A DNA stretch of 24,003 bases from a virus: positions 1 through 24,003 of the IMG/VR virus record IMGVR_UViG_3300038326_000135; one strand, 5' to 3'. Positions 7,036 to 14,710 of this stretch are shown in pieces. The notes beneath the pieces were generated by a model. It saw nothing but the letters and a program-made list of their open reading frames with translations, did not search any database and was not told where the DNA came from. Within the stretch, counting starts at the first letter, position 1. Each line of letters starts with the position of its first letter. The position numbers and the translations under genes are program-made.

Positions 7036-7265
7036 AATATCAAATCTACGCTGCAACTGCATCCCAATTCGGGTGGGATAAGGAACAGACAGATAGACAA
7101 CCTTGGCAATATCTAAAGAATACAATGATTACATATAAACAAGAAATGAGTAATGCTATGGGTAATAAGAGGGTTAATACAACTCCAATAGGCGATCAAA
7201 GAGTAGCAAAACCTAGGAAGAAATCCAAGAGAAATTTAAATAATAGGAAAAGTCTTATAAAGTAG
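6697..7265 (+). CDS. Tail assembly chaperone, -1 frameshift fusion (gpG-T-like)
   Basis: If ribosomes slip -1 at C CCT TTA (6969-6975), codons 1-93 of the short form join the -1 frame from AGG at 6975 to TAG at 7263-7265, giving 189 residues. The -1 extension has no ATG, GTG or TTG start near its beginning, yet reads like real protein: EPDDEAIRRLTSYDKLKYQI, then AATASQFGWDKEQ and PWQYLKNTMITYKQEM, and a Lys/Arg-rich end. The T-part with a Q-F-G-W motif and basic tail resembles gpT-like chaperone extensions that bind the tape measure protein. The gene ends just before the tape measure ATG. The mechanism is inferred from sequence; the coding potential of the -1 frame is directly visible. Confidence 0.75.
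6969..6975 (+). promoter_or_regulatory. Slippery heptamer CCCTTTA for -1 frameshifting
   Basis: Read in the zero frame the site is C CCT TTA, an exact X XXY YYZ heptamer. The proline and leucine tRNAs can re-pair as CCC TTT. It lies inside the only window (6954-7035) where zero and -1 frames are both open. A GGGG follows at once. A weak downstream stem TGAG/CTCA (6986-6989 with 7014-7017) can be drawn, but I do not trust it. Confidence 0.75.
7233..7242 (+). promoter_or_regulatory. Possible TATA box before the tape measure gene
   Basis: AATTTAAATA ends about 25 bases before the ATG at 7267 and lies in the end of the chaperone T-part. It could give a separate leaderless tape measure transcript, but AT-rich context makes this uncertain. 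Confidence 0.35.
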
Positions 7266-7266
7266 T

Positions 7267-9828
7267 ATGGTTGATACTGGTAAAGATTTTGCATTAGGAT
7301 TTGATTCTAAGACTATAAAGTCTATAGATGACTTGACAAAAGCTGCTGGCATCTACAGAGAAGCATTTAAAGCACAAGGTGCACAGTTAAATCAATTTAA
7401 AAAATTATTTAGAAAAGGTTCCAATATGAATTTCCATAAGGATTCTCATAAACAAGCAATGGGTGTAGGATTAGATAAATTATCAGCAATAATGACTAAA
7501 TCTACTAAACTAAATGAAACTAATAATGCTAATTTAGTAAAAGAATTAAAGAAATTACATATGTCATTAGCACCTGCTGGGGTTAAAGGTAGTGCTGGAT
7601 TAGCAGAAAGATTATTTATGTCTAATCAATCTAGAGTAACAAATGTATTTAGTAGAAAGTATCCTAGTTTAACAGAACAAAATGTTGACACTTCATCTAG
7701 AAGTAATCCTGGATATACATCCAAATCAAGAACACCTTCTCTATTATCAAGTTTAATCAAAAACGCTGAATTTAATGGTTCAAGTGGGGGTGTTTCTCCT
7801 GAAGATTTAGGAAATAATGCATATGAATCTTCATCATCAATCATAAGTAAATATATTAGAAAACAAACAGTTGATAAATTTAAACCATGGATGAAAGATA
7901 AACGAGCAAAATATAATGATGTAAAAGGTTCATTGAGAGATGTAAATCCTATATCCAGAGCATTAAGAGGAGAACAAGGTTTAGAATCTCCATCATATGT
8001 AAAAGCATTTGGAGGATTAAAAAATAATATTAGTAAATTATTTGGTGGAGGTAAAGGTACTGGTGGTTCTAGTGGAGAAGATGAAACAGAAAAGAAAAAG
8101 AAAGGATTAGGATTCTTTACAAAAGCAGGTATTATAGGTATCGGTGGAATGATAGGAAAGAAATTATTTGATTCATCTCCTATGTTACAAGCTATGATGA
8201 AATTATTTAATACTGCAATGACATTATTCTTAAGACCTATAGGAGACTTTATAGGAGGAATGTTAAGACCTCTTGTATTTTTCTTCTTGAAAAACATAGC
8301 AATTCCTATGGCTAAACAAGGTAAAGGTATGATGAATCTCGGTGAAAAAATAGGTAAAGGATTATTAGGATTTTTCCTTAAACCAGGTGAAAGTATTAAA
8401 CAAGCAATATTAACTGCAATAATACCTTTATGGACTTCATGGATGAATTTTGTAGCTCCTTCTGGTAGATTTGACAAATCATTAAATGAGGGTGAAGGGG
8501 CATTCAGACCTTGGGAAGATAAAGATAATAGTCAATTTGGTTGGGCTCAAAATTATGATCCTATAAAAGATTGGAAGATTGATAGAATGTTAGAAATGGA
8601 AAAAGGTAAAGATATACCTGACCAAGATGAAATAGAAATGTGGGAAAGGGCAAAGGAATGGATGCATATGGGTAATTTAACAAAAGATATTGTTGACTCT
8701 ATAACATTTGATGATTTTAATGATGGACTTGGTATGTTTGGAATAACAGTTACAAATACTGGTAAAACTTTGGATGAACTCACAGAATCAGCTGAAAAAG
8801 CAACTGATGCATTATTAGGTATAGGTAAAAAAGAAATGACACCCCTAGAAAAAGAAATTGCAATATCTAAAGAACTTCATCCAGAATGGTTTGATGGTAG
8901 AGGCGGTAAGGGTGGTGTTAATATAGGTAATTTCATGGATCAATTTGGTGAAGAAGGTAGTGATGCATATAATGAGGCACAGGAATTTGCTAAGAATATT
9001 GCAAAAATGAAACTAGACTCAGAATTATCAGCACAAGAAACAAATATGTTACTTAATTATTTTATTAGTGCAAAGAAACATGGTATTGGAACAGCACAAA
9101 TACTTAACGATATAGGTGATATAATAACAGATGCTAGAGATGAACTTGCTGAAAGACTTCGTTCATTAATAGGACAACAAATTACAGCAAGAACCACATA
9201 TGGTTTATATGGTCAAACAGGTAAAGCCGATTCTGATTTAGTTCAAACAAATAATTCCCTTAATGCTGGAGGAGGTTCTTTTAGTGGCGGTGGTAGTGAA
9301 ACATCAGGGGGTAAAATGGCAACGGCTTCAGAAATATATGCTTTACAAAAGAAATATAAAAAAATAACTGGTGAATGGTTAGTAATACCATCAGGAACAA
9401 TGACACGAGACCGTCTTAACAGTCTTAATAAATATCTTGATGATTATATAGCACATGATAAAACTAATGCATATAATACAAATACTGGTAATGCTAGGGA
9501 TACTGCGGCAGCAGGTGGAAGTACAGGATATGATGAAGATAAAAATGGGGATGGTGTGGTTGACTGGCAAGATTATACAGGTATGGCAAAAGGTGGAGTT
9601 ATATCAGAACCTATATTCGGTATAGGTGCTCAAACTGGACAAAAATATAAGTTTGGAGAAGCTGGTAGAGAGATAATCACACCAGAAGGTAAATCAAGTG
9701 GTGGTACCATATATAATGTGATTAATATAAACATAGGAAATGTGAGTAAAGAGGCTGATTATACAAAACTTAAACCTTTAATACAAAGGTGGTTATTAGA
9801 GTCTAATAGTAGGAGAGGAATACTTTGA
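7267..9828 (+). CDS. Tail tape measure protein
   Basis: At 853 residues this is the second longest protein here, and it directly follows the tail chaperone, as tape measures do. It sets tail length during assembly and leaves the tail during infection. Residues 1-270 are Lys- and Ser-rich, partly helical. Residues about 275-398 are hydrophobic with several possible membrane segments (FTKAGIIGIGGMIGKK, LRPLVFFFLKNIAIPMA), likely membrane-active on DNA entry. Residues 758-769 form a perfect EF-hand-like loop (DKNGDGVVDWQD), which may bind calcium. Near the C-terminus AKGGVISEPIFGIG and FGEAGREIITPEG match the conserved tape measure ending (GG..sePt..G..GEaG.E.i.P). The rule of about 1.5 A per residue gives a tail near 128 nm. 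Its TGA overlaps the next TTG start. Confidence 0.9.
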   Translation: MVDTGKDFALGFDSKTIKSIDDLTKAAGIYREAFKAQGAQLNQFKKLFRKGSNMNFHKDSHKQAMGVGLDKLSAIMTKSTKLNETNNANLVKELKKLHMSLAPAGVKGSAGLAERLFMSNQSRVTNVFSRKYPSLTEQNVDTSSRSNPGYTSKSRTPSLLSSLIKNAEFNGSSGGVSPEDLGNNAYESSSSIISKYIRKQTVDKFKPWMKDKRAKYNDVKGSLRDVNPISRALRGEQGLESPSYVKAFGGLKNNISKLFGGGKGTGGSSGEDETEKKKKGLGFFTKAGIIGIGGMIGKKLFDSSPMLQAMMKLFNTAMTLFLRPIGDFIGGMLRPLVFFFLKNIAIPMAKQGKGMMNLGEKIGKGLLGFFLKPGESIKQAILTAIIPLWTSWMNFVAPSGRFDKSLNEGEGAFRPWEDKDNSQFGWAQNYDPIKDWKIDRMLEMEKGKDIPDQDEIEMWERAKEWMHMGNLTKDIVDSITFDDFNDGLGMFGITVTNTGKTLDELTESAEKATDALLGIGKKEMTPLEKEIAISKELHPEWFDGRGGKGGVNIGNFMDQFGEEGSDAYNEAQEFAKNIAKMKLDSELSAQETNMLLNYFISAKKHGIGTAQILNDIGDIITDARDELAERLRSLIGQQITARTTYGLYGQTGKADSDLVQTNNSLNAGGGSFSGGGSETSGGKMATASEIYALQKKYKKITGEWLVIPSGTMTRDRLNSLNKYLDDYIAHDKTNAYNTNTGNARDTAAAGGSTGYDEDKNGDGVVDWQDYTGMAKGGVISEPIFGIGAQTGQKYKFGEAGREIITPEGKSSGGTIYNVININIGNVSKEADYTKLKPLIQRWLLESNSRRGIL
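9811..9818 (+). promoter_or_regulatory. Shine-Dalgarno element deciding a TTG start
   Basis: AGGAGAGG lies about 6 bases before TTG 9825, inside the tape measure 3' end. It supports TTG as the start of the next gene, since the next in-frame ATG falls 13 codons later without such an element. Confidence 0.6.
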
Positions 9829-10361
9829 CAGAATTAAAAATATTTATTGAAAAATATAATATGAAATTAGTATCATCTCAACAAAGAGAATATCAATATG
9901 AGGCTAGAAACATATCATCATATGATCAATCATTAGAAATACCATCACAATTATTTGCATTACCTGAATCACCAAGTGATGAGGCAATACTTACAAAGGC
10001 AGAAGGTAATACTGAAAGAATAACATTTTCATGGATTATAAAAGAAGAGGATACATCACCAATATTTAACTATGCAGGAACAGAAATAACATCATTTACA
10101 AGAACTAGTGACTCATCATCTTGGAGTACACTCACAACAAACGGTCAAATGGTGTTCTTTTTAGAGGTATTTGAGAAAATAGGTATGGGTACAAATGATA
10201 AACATAGGTTTGTTATATGGGATGATACTAATAATAAAAATGTTGTAAGTAAATATGGTTCTATTACAAGAATATCAATGCAAAAAAGTGCAACTGATCC
10301 TGCTACATGGAATGCAATGATAGACTTTGCTGTAGGCGATGTAATTACAGTGAGTGAATAA
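9825..10361 (+). CDS. Distal tail protein-like baseplate component
   Basis: A 178-residue protein starting with TTG in a TTGA overlap and backed by a Shine-Dalgarno element. It is a beta-rich protein, with a central ITFSWIIKEED strand and a later block EVFEKIGMGTNDKHRFVIWD, followed by VVSKYGSITRISMQKSATDP and an ending in WNAMIDFAVGDVITVSE. The GxITRISxQKSATDPATWxAxIDFxVG pattern is like the C-terminal strand of proteins that form the distal ring of the tail, between tape measure and hub. The gene order tape measure, distal tail protein, hub is standard in siphoviruses. The exact family was not confirmed. Confidence 0.6.
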   Translation: MTELKIFIEKYNMKLVSSQQREYQYEARNISSYDQSLEIPSQLFALPESPSDEAILTKAEGNTERITFSWIIKEEDTSPIFNYAGTEITSFTRTSDSSSWSTLTTNGQMVFFLEVFEKIGMGTNDKHRFVIWDDTNNKNVVSKYGSITRISMQKSATDPATWNAMIDFAVGDVITVSE

Positions 10362-12358
10362 TGAAAATAAAGATGATATTGGATGGTTCATCCATAATTC
10401 CTATTAGATTAAATCTTAAAAAAGAAGGAGAGCGAGCTATAGATCAATTAGAGACGGAACTTAAACCATTTGAAACAGTCGAAACCAATAATACATTATA
10501 TTATTTACAAGATATGATATCATTGGATAATCTATCAGCAATATATAATTTTCAAAACACAGAGAAAGATGAAAGTGGTAATAACAATCATGGTACAGCT
10601 ACAGATATAACATATGGTGATGGTTCATGGGATGATAAGATAGCATTATTCAATGGTACTAGTTCAATGATATCAATTCCAGATAATAATACTTTAGATT
10701 TATCAGGAAAGTTTGATATATTTATATGGGCTAACTGGTCAAGTACAACTCAAGAATATTTATTATCTAAGAGGAGTTCAACAAGTGATGGTGTAGCAAT
10801 ATCAGTTAATGGTACAACCTCCGGGGACGTAACCGTTGATATTAACGGAACAACAATAACTAGTTCTACAGCAGGATATAATGGAACTTCATTAGTATTA
10901 ATACGAGTTGTAAGAGATGAAAATAATTTAGTTACATTATTTATTAATGATGTATCCAAAGGAAGTGCAACTATAGCAGGTGATCTAACTAATACAGAAT
11001 CATTAGTAATAGGAAGAGATTATTCTACAGGTTATTATAGTGGTAACATTGCAAGACTTCGAATTTATAAGGATTATAATGCAGAAGTTGTAGAAGCATC
11101 AAATTTATACTCAAATAGAAATTCACGTTCTACTATGAAATTTGGAGGATTTGTAACTAAAATAGAAGATGAAACAAAGGTTAAAAAAATAACAGCTCAG
11201 AGTTTTGGTAAGGTGTTAGCAGAAACAGAAATAAGAGGTGATGCATATGATAACCAGACCCCAGAATTTATAGTAGAAGATTTAATTACCAAAAATACAA
11301 ATTTTACATATAAAAGTTCAAGTGGAGCTTCAGGTATAACATTGACAAAATATACAGCTGATGGTAAATTAGTTGATATAATAAAAGATTTTGCAAGTAT
11401 AACAAATAGATTATTTTATACAAACGCATTACAAGAATTTATATTTGACAAAATAAAATTTAATTCAACAGTAATTAATCTTACACATGGTACTAATGTG
11501 AAAATATTAAAAAATGGTTATGATGATACACAGATAGTTAACGATTTAACTATAATTGGTCAGAGATTAAGATACAGTACAATAGAAACATTGTCAGGTG
11601 ATGGATCAACAACAGAATTTATATTAAATTATGGTGCAGTTACAACCAGAGTAAAAATTGGAGGTGTAGAAAAAACACCTGAAGAAGATTACATAATGGA
11701 TAGTGTAGGTAAAAAAATCACATTTACATCAGCTCCAGCTTCAGGATCAAATAATATAGAGGTTGATTATACATATGAAGAACCTATGGTTATACAGGGT
11801 AAAAGACAATCAAGTATAGATAAATATGGTGTTCATGCTAAAAGATTAGTATTAAATTGGATTGATAATAGAGGTGATGGTGTTAGATTTATACAGTCAT
11901 ATCTAAATAGACATAAAGAAGTTGAGCAAAAAATCAAAGTTGAAATACCAACACTTTATAATTCTATTCAGGAAAATGATATTGTGTTTTTAACAAATAC
12001 AAATAGTAATATATCTGGAGAGTTTGTTGTACGAGTTATTGAATACAATTATCCAGAATATCATACATCTATAGATGCAGGTGAATATTACTTTGATTAC
12101 TTTGAATATGAACGCGATGTAGTAAGAAAAATACATGATGTTGAAGGTGCATTAACAACAATAAAGGAAATAAGAGATTATGAGTCATTAGAAGATATTA
12201 TAACTGTTAATGATATAGTCATACAGATTATAACTGAAAATTTTACTGAATCCTTAAATATGGGTGATACTCCTGTTATATATGATAAGAATGATAATAA
12301 TTACGGAAGTGGTACATATGGAAGCAGAGTCACAGGGAGTGTGTATGTAAGTGAGTAA
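10361..12358 (+). CDS. Baseplate hub/tail-tip protein with inserted LamG-like domain
   Basis: A 665-residue protein. It starts within the upstream stop (TAATG). Residues 1-55 (KIKMILDGSSIIPIRLNLKK) and about 256 onward (TMKFGGFVTKIEDETKVKKI, then AQSFGKVLAETEI) read as two halves of a hub beta-barrel of the gp27/gpD kind. Between them, residues about 57-252 form a LamG/concanavalin-like domain: DESGNNNHGTATD, ALFNGTSSMISIPDN, a FDIFIWANWSS strand, and the closing ARLRIYKDYNAE. About residues 407-480 carry a second small inserted beta domain (SGDGSTTEFILNYG, ITFTSAPASGSN), common in phage tails. The last 40 residues are acidic and carry ENFTESLNMGDTP, like the 20-residue repeat of the protein at 17445. 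The LamG domain may bind host surface sugars; this is inference. Confidence 0.7.
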   Translation: MKIKMILDGSSIIPIRLNLKKEGERAIDQLETELKPFETVETNNTLYYLQDMISLDNLSAIYNFQNTEKDESGNNNHGTATDITYGDGSWDDKIALFNGTSSMISIPDNNTLDLSGKFDIFIWANWSSTTQEYLLSKRSSTSDGVAISVNGTTSGDVTVDINGTTITSSTAGYNGTSLVLIRVVRDENNLVTLFINDVSKGSATIAGDLTNTESLVIGRDYSTGYYSGNIARLRIYKDYNAEVVEASNLYSNRNSRSTMKFGGFVTKIEDETKVKKITAQSFGKVLAETEIRGDAYDNQTPEFIVEDLITKNTNFTYKSSSGASGITLTKYTADGKLVDIIKDFASITNRLFYTNALQEFIFDKIKFNSTVINLTHGTNVKILKNGYDDTQIVNDLTIIGQRLRYSTIETLSGDGSTTEFILNYGAVTTRVKIGGVEKTPEEDYIMDSVGKKITFTSAPASGSNNIEVDYTYEEPMVIQGKRQSSIDKYGVHAKRLVLNWIDNRGDGVRFIQSYLNRHKEVEQKIKVEIPTLYNSIQENDIVFLTNTNSNISGEFVVRVIEYNYPEYHTSIDAGEYYFDYFEYERDVVRKIHDVEGALTTIKEIRDYESLEDIITVNDIVIQIITENFTESLNMGDTPVIYDKNDNNYGSGTYGSRVTGSVYVSE

Positions 12359-12815
12359 TCAAATTATACCATTAAATGGTCATGTTAAAGTCAGAGCATG
12401 GGAAAAACAATCAGATGGAACTGAAAAAGAAGTTTATAATAAAACTATTAAAAATCTTATAGTTGATGTAGGTAAAGAATCACTTCTTAAATATATTGGT
12501 AATTTAGGTGGTGGATATGCTAATGATATAGGTGTAGGAGATTCTACTACAGCGGCAGCTGCATCTCAAACAGATTTACAAGCACCAACTAATAAATTAT
12601 GGTCTAATATAGTTCAGGCAGACAGAGTATATGTTGGTACAACCTTATTTATATCAGCTGATTTTGGATATTCAGAAGCTAATTTTACATGGAATGAACT
12701 TGGTTTAAGAGATAATCAAGGTACACCAGTGTTATTAGCAAGACAAATTGACAGTACTCCACTTGTAAAAACATCATCTAAACGTGCAATAGTTGAATGG
12801 CAGTTGAGTCTATAA
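12351..12815 (+). CDS. Tail fibre-type structural protein
   Basis: A 154-residue protein starting with GTG at 12351, overlapping the hub stop by 8 bases, with AGGGAG upstream. Its pattern is known from tail-tip proteins of many phages: an N-terminal HVKVRAWEKQSDG strand, TIKNLIVDVGKESLLKYI, an IGVGDSTTAAAASQTDLQ loop, then ANFTWNELGLRDNQGTPVLL and an ending in KRAIVEWQLSL. The core (loss-free fold: NLIVxxGKxxL, GxGxTxAAxxxTxLQ, ExGLxxxxGxxLLxR, VxWxxxL) is found in proteins that sit at the fibre base. The place between hub and adhesin agrees. There is no enzyme motif. Confidence 0.6.
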   Translation: MSNQIIPLNGHVKVRAWEKQSDGTEKEVYNKTIKNLIVDVGKESLLKYIGNLGGGYANDIGVGDSTTAAAASQTDLQAPTNKLWSNIVQADRVYVGTTLFISADFGYSEANFTWNELGLRDNQGTPVLLARQIDSTPLVKTSSKRAIVEWQLSL

Positions 12816-12828
12816 TAATATTTAAATA
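12813..12828 (+). promoter_or_regulatory. Structural-gene promoter, TAATAATATTTAAATA
   Basis: This is the third exact copy of the 16-base word. It begins within the upstream stop codon (TAA at 12813-12815) and lies 41 bases before the ATG at 12854, leaving a short leader of about 4-5 bases. Confidence 0.7.
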
Positions 12829-12853
12829 TCAGATAGAATATAAATAGGTAGTC

Positions 12854-14353
12854 ATGGCAAAGATCCTTATACCACGTTCAGATAGTATTTCAGCTAAAGT
12901 CATAGAACCATCTGACTTTGAATCATTTTTTGGTGATGATATTTTAAATAATTATGTTAAATCAGGTTTTACACTATCAGCTGGATCAGGACTAGCAGTA
13001 AATATAGCAACAGGTGTAGGTAGATTAAAAGGGCTTTATATTAATAATTCAACATCATCATCTAAATCAAGTTTATCAGCAAGTTCAACAAATTACATTT
13101 ATATAACATTGACAAGAGATTCAAACTCTGAAGCAGAATCATGGGATTTTACTTCTAACACTACTGGTACAACACCAACTGATTCCTTATTTATAGGTAC
13201 AGCAACAACTGATGGTTCTAGTGTAACAGCTACAAGTACTGATGATGTAGTAATTACAAGTGGTACTAAATCTAATATATTTTATGGTAATGGACAAGAT
13301 GGTGATGTAACAATATCATCAAATACAACGTTATCAACCCAAAAATATTATAATAATTTAACAATTAATTCAGGTGTAACTCTTACTATTAATTCAGGTA
13401 TATGTCCATTTGTAAAAAATGAATTAAATATAAATGGTATTATTAAAGGAACTACAATATCAGGAGGTAGTGGAGGAGCTGGTGGAGCAGGCTCTGGAGG
13501 CGGTGGACGTGGACCAAATGCAGCTGCTCCTTCTGCTGGTGGAACAGGTGGTTCTGGTGGAACTGGATCTAGTGGAACTGATTCTGGTTTATCTGGAGCC
13601 GCAGGCGGTGCAGCCGGACCAGGTACAGGCGGTGGGTCTGGAGGACAAGGTACAGGCGGTGGTGGAGGCGGTGGCGGTAATGGCGGTGGTGGTGGTAGAC
13701 CAGGTGGAGCAGGTGGAGTAAGTGGCGGAGCAGGTGGAGCTGGAGGAGCAGGTGGAACATTAACAACATCTTTAGGAAGTTTATTAACAACTATACAAAC
13801 AACCCCATCTCTATCTTCAGGAGGCGGTGGAGGAGGTAGTGGAGGAGCTGGAGGCGGTGGTGGCGGTGGCGGTAAATATGGTAACGCATATAATGGTACA
13901 GGTAATGGAGGAGCTGGAGGTAGTGGAGGAGCTGGTGGTACTGGTGGTACTGGTACAACCTCAGTATTTATTGTTGCAAGAATTATTAATTTAAATGCTG
14001 GTGGAACTCTTATTTCTACTGGAGGAGATGGAGGAGCTGGAGCAGCTGGAGGAGCTGGAGTAAAGGGTCAAGCATCTAATAATGGTGGTGGAGGTAGTGG
14101 AGGAGGTGGATCACCTGGTTCAGGCGGTGGTGGAGGTTCAGGAGGGGTTATATATTTAATGTATCAAATATTTAATGAAAATGGTACTATTAGTGTAGGT
14201 GGCGGTGCAGCCGGACTTGCTTCTAACAGTGTTGGTAATGGTGCTAACTCTCCTAGTCCAGCTGGTGGTAGTAATGGAGGAGGACAAGGAAGTGTAGGAG
14301 GACAAGATGGTGGAGCAGGTGGTTCTGGTACAATTTACAGAGAACAGATATAA
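12854..14353 (+). CDS. Glycine-rich tail adhesin
   Basis: A 499-residue protein with three parts. Residues 1-100 are a beta-rich start (GSGLAVNIATGVGRLKGLYI) that probably attaches to the tail. Residues about 145-200 (GDVTISSNTTLSTQKYYNNL, INSGVTLTINSG, ELNINGIIKG) resemble a small beta-helix found before glycine-rich tracts in many phage proteins. Residues about 204-495 are dominated by Gly with Ala and Ser, in runs such as GGAGGAGG and GGGGGGSGG, broken by short ordinary segments. Such tracts can pack as polyglycine II helices, as in the phage S16 gp38 adhesin, and carry receptor-binding loops at their tips. It begins from a structural-class promoter. The DNA of the tract is repetitive (GGAGGAGCTGGAGG-like words), so slippage or recombination could vary it. 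Confidence 0.65.
   Translation: MAKILIPRSDSISAKVIEPSDFESFFGDDILNNYVKSGFTLSAGSGLAVNIATGVGRLKGLYINNSTSSSKSSLSASSTNYIYITLTRDSNSEAESWDFTSNTTGTTPTDSLFIGTATTDGSSVTATSTDDVVITSGTKSNIFYGNGQDGDVTISSNTTLSTQKYYNNLTINSGVTLTINSGICPFVKNELNINGIIKGTTISGGSGGAGGAGSGGGGRGPNAAAPSAGGTGGSGGTGSSGTDSGLSGAAGGAAGPGTGGGSGGQGTGGGGGGGGNGGGGGRPGGAGGVSGGAGGAGGAGGTLTTSLGSLLTTIQTTPSLSSGGGGGGSGGAGGGGGGGGKYGNAYNGTGNGGAGGSGGAGGTGGTGTTSVFIVARIINLNAGGTLISTGGDGGAGAAGGAGVKGQASNNGGGGSGGGGSPGSGGGGGSGGVIYLMYQIFNENGTISVGGGAAGLASNSVGNGANSPSPAGGSNGGGQGSVGGQDGGAGGSGTIYREQI
13460..14340 (+). repeat. Low-complexity GGN-repeat DNA in adhesin gene
   Basis: This stretch consists largely of GGA/GGT/GGC codons mixed with GCT/GCA, with repeated words such as GGAGGAGCTGGAGG at several places. 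It is far richer in G than the surrounding AT-rich DNA. The zero frame codes the glycine tract; an open second frame is a by-product. Confidence 0.7.
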
Positions 14354-14354
14354 T

Positions 14355-14525
14355 ATGATAAATTATATAAATACTCTCAGGAAAATAAAAATATTAACTA
14401 AAACCATTGATGAATATAACCTTAAAAAAAATACGGATTTAATTCTACTAGACAATATAGAGGAAAAAATATTTAATTTAAGAATTGAATTTTCTAAACA
14501 AGTAGAAGCACAGATAGAAGATTAG
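14355..14525 (+). CDS. Small coiled-coil protein, unknown
   Basis: A 56-residue protein begins one base after the adhesin stop (TAATATG). It is mainly helical with heptad-like hydrophobic spacing (INTLRKIKILTKTIDEYNL, then DNIEEKIFNLRIEF) and an acidic end (VEAQIED). No domain is recognised. A longer reading from ATG 14307 would overlap the adhesin; the start at 14355 is preferred because it avoids that overlap. It may be a small chaperone or trimerisation aid for the adhesin, as fibre genes often have such a helper next to them, but this is only inferred from position. Confidence 0.55.
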   Translation: MINYINTLRKIKILTKTIDEYNLKKNTDLILLDNIEEKIFNLRIEFSKQVEAQIED

Positions 14526-14535
14526 AAACGAAAGA

Positions 14536-14543
14536 CTTATAAC
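14536..14543 (+). promoter_or_regulatory. TATA box of mini zinc-ribbon gene
   Basis: CTTATAAC is centred about 25 bases before the ATG at 14565, at leaderless spacing. Confidence 0.5.
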
Positions 14544-14564
14544 AGAAAGATTTTAACATTATTC

Positions 14565-14675
14565 ATGAATTATAACACAGAATGTCCATGTTGCCATTGG
14601 AAATTTATTATACCAGAAAAATTTGATAAGGAAATAAGTTGTATAAAATGCGGAAGTATCTGGTATAGCAAATAA
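14565..14675 (+). CDS. 36-residue zinc-ribbon protein
   Basis: The frame ATG 14565 to TAA 14675 encodes 36 residues with C7, C9, C10, C26 and C29 (ECPCCHW ... SCIKCGSIWYSK). The two Cys groups of CPCC and CxxC, 15 residues apart, are a minimal zinc ribbon. The short length makes chance a concern, but the leaderless TATA box, full Cys pattern, aromatic residues after each knuckle and a tight fit between neighbours support a real gene. Small ribbons like this are frequent in archaeal viruses; the target is unknown. Confidence 0.6.
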   Translation: MNYNTECPCCHWKFIIPEKFDKEISCIKCGSIWYSK

Positions 14676-14685
14676 TCTTTAAATA
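14670..14685 (+). promoter_or_regulatory. Structural-gene promoter, variant
   Basis: AAATAATCTTTAAATA differs from the 16-base structural promoter at two places and lies 41 bases before the ATG at 14711, the same distance as at 12854. It overlaps the stop of the zinc-ribbon gene. Confidence 0.6.
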
Positions 14686-14710
14686 CTACCACAACCTGAA
14701 GTTAAGTATA

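Noticed and set aside
5639-7265. A contractile (myovirus) tail
   Set aside because: Only one tube-like gene lies between the tail terminator and chaperone, and no sheath-type protein is visible in the window.
7626-8477. A 283-codon open frame on the - strand
   Set aside because: It is antisense to the tape measure gene, has low-complexity Ile/Leu/Phe/Pro/Asn content, no promoter, and arises from the codon bias of the + strand gene.
13434-13721. A second + frame of 95 codons, Val/Glu-rich, in the adhesin gene
   Set aside because: It is the shifted reading of GGN repeats (GTG GAG and similar), with no start context, and the zero frame explains the DNA.
14307-14525. A longer 72-residue version of the small coiled-coil protein
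   Set aside because: It would overlap the adhesin by 47 bases with the glycine-coding DNA read in a second frame; ATG 14355 is at a natural TAATATG junction.
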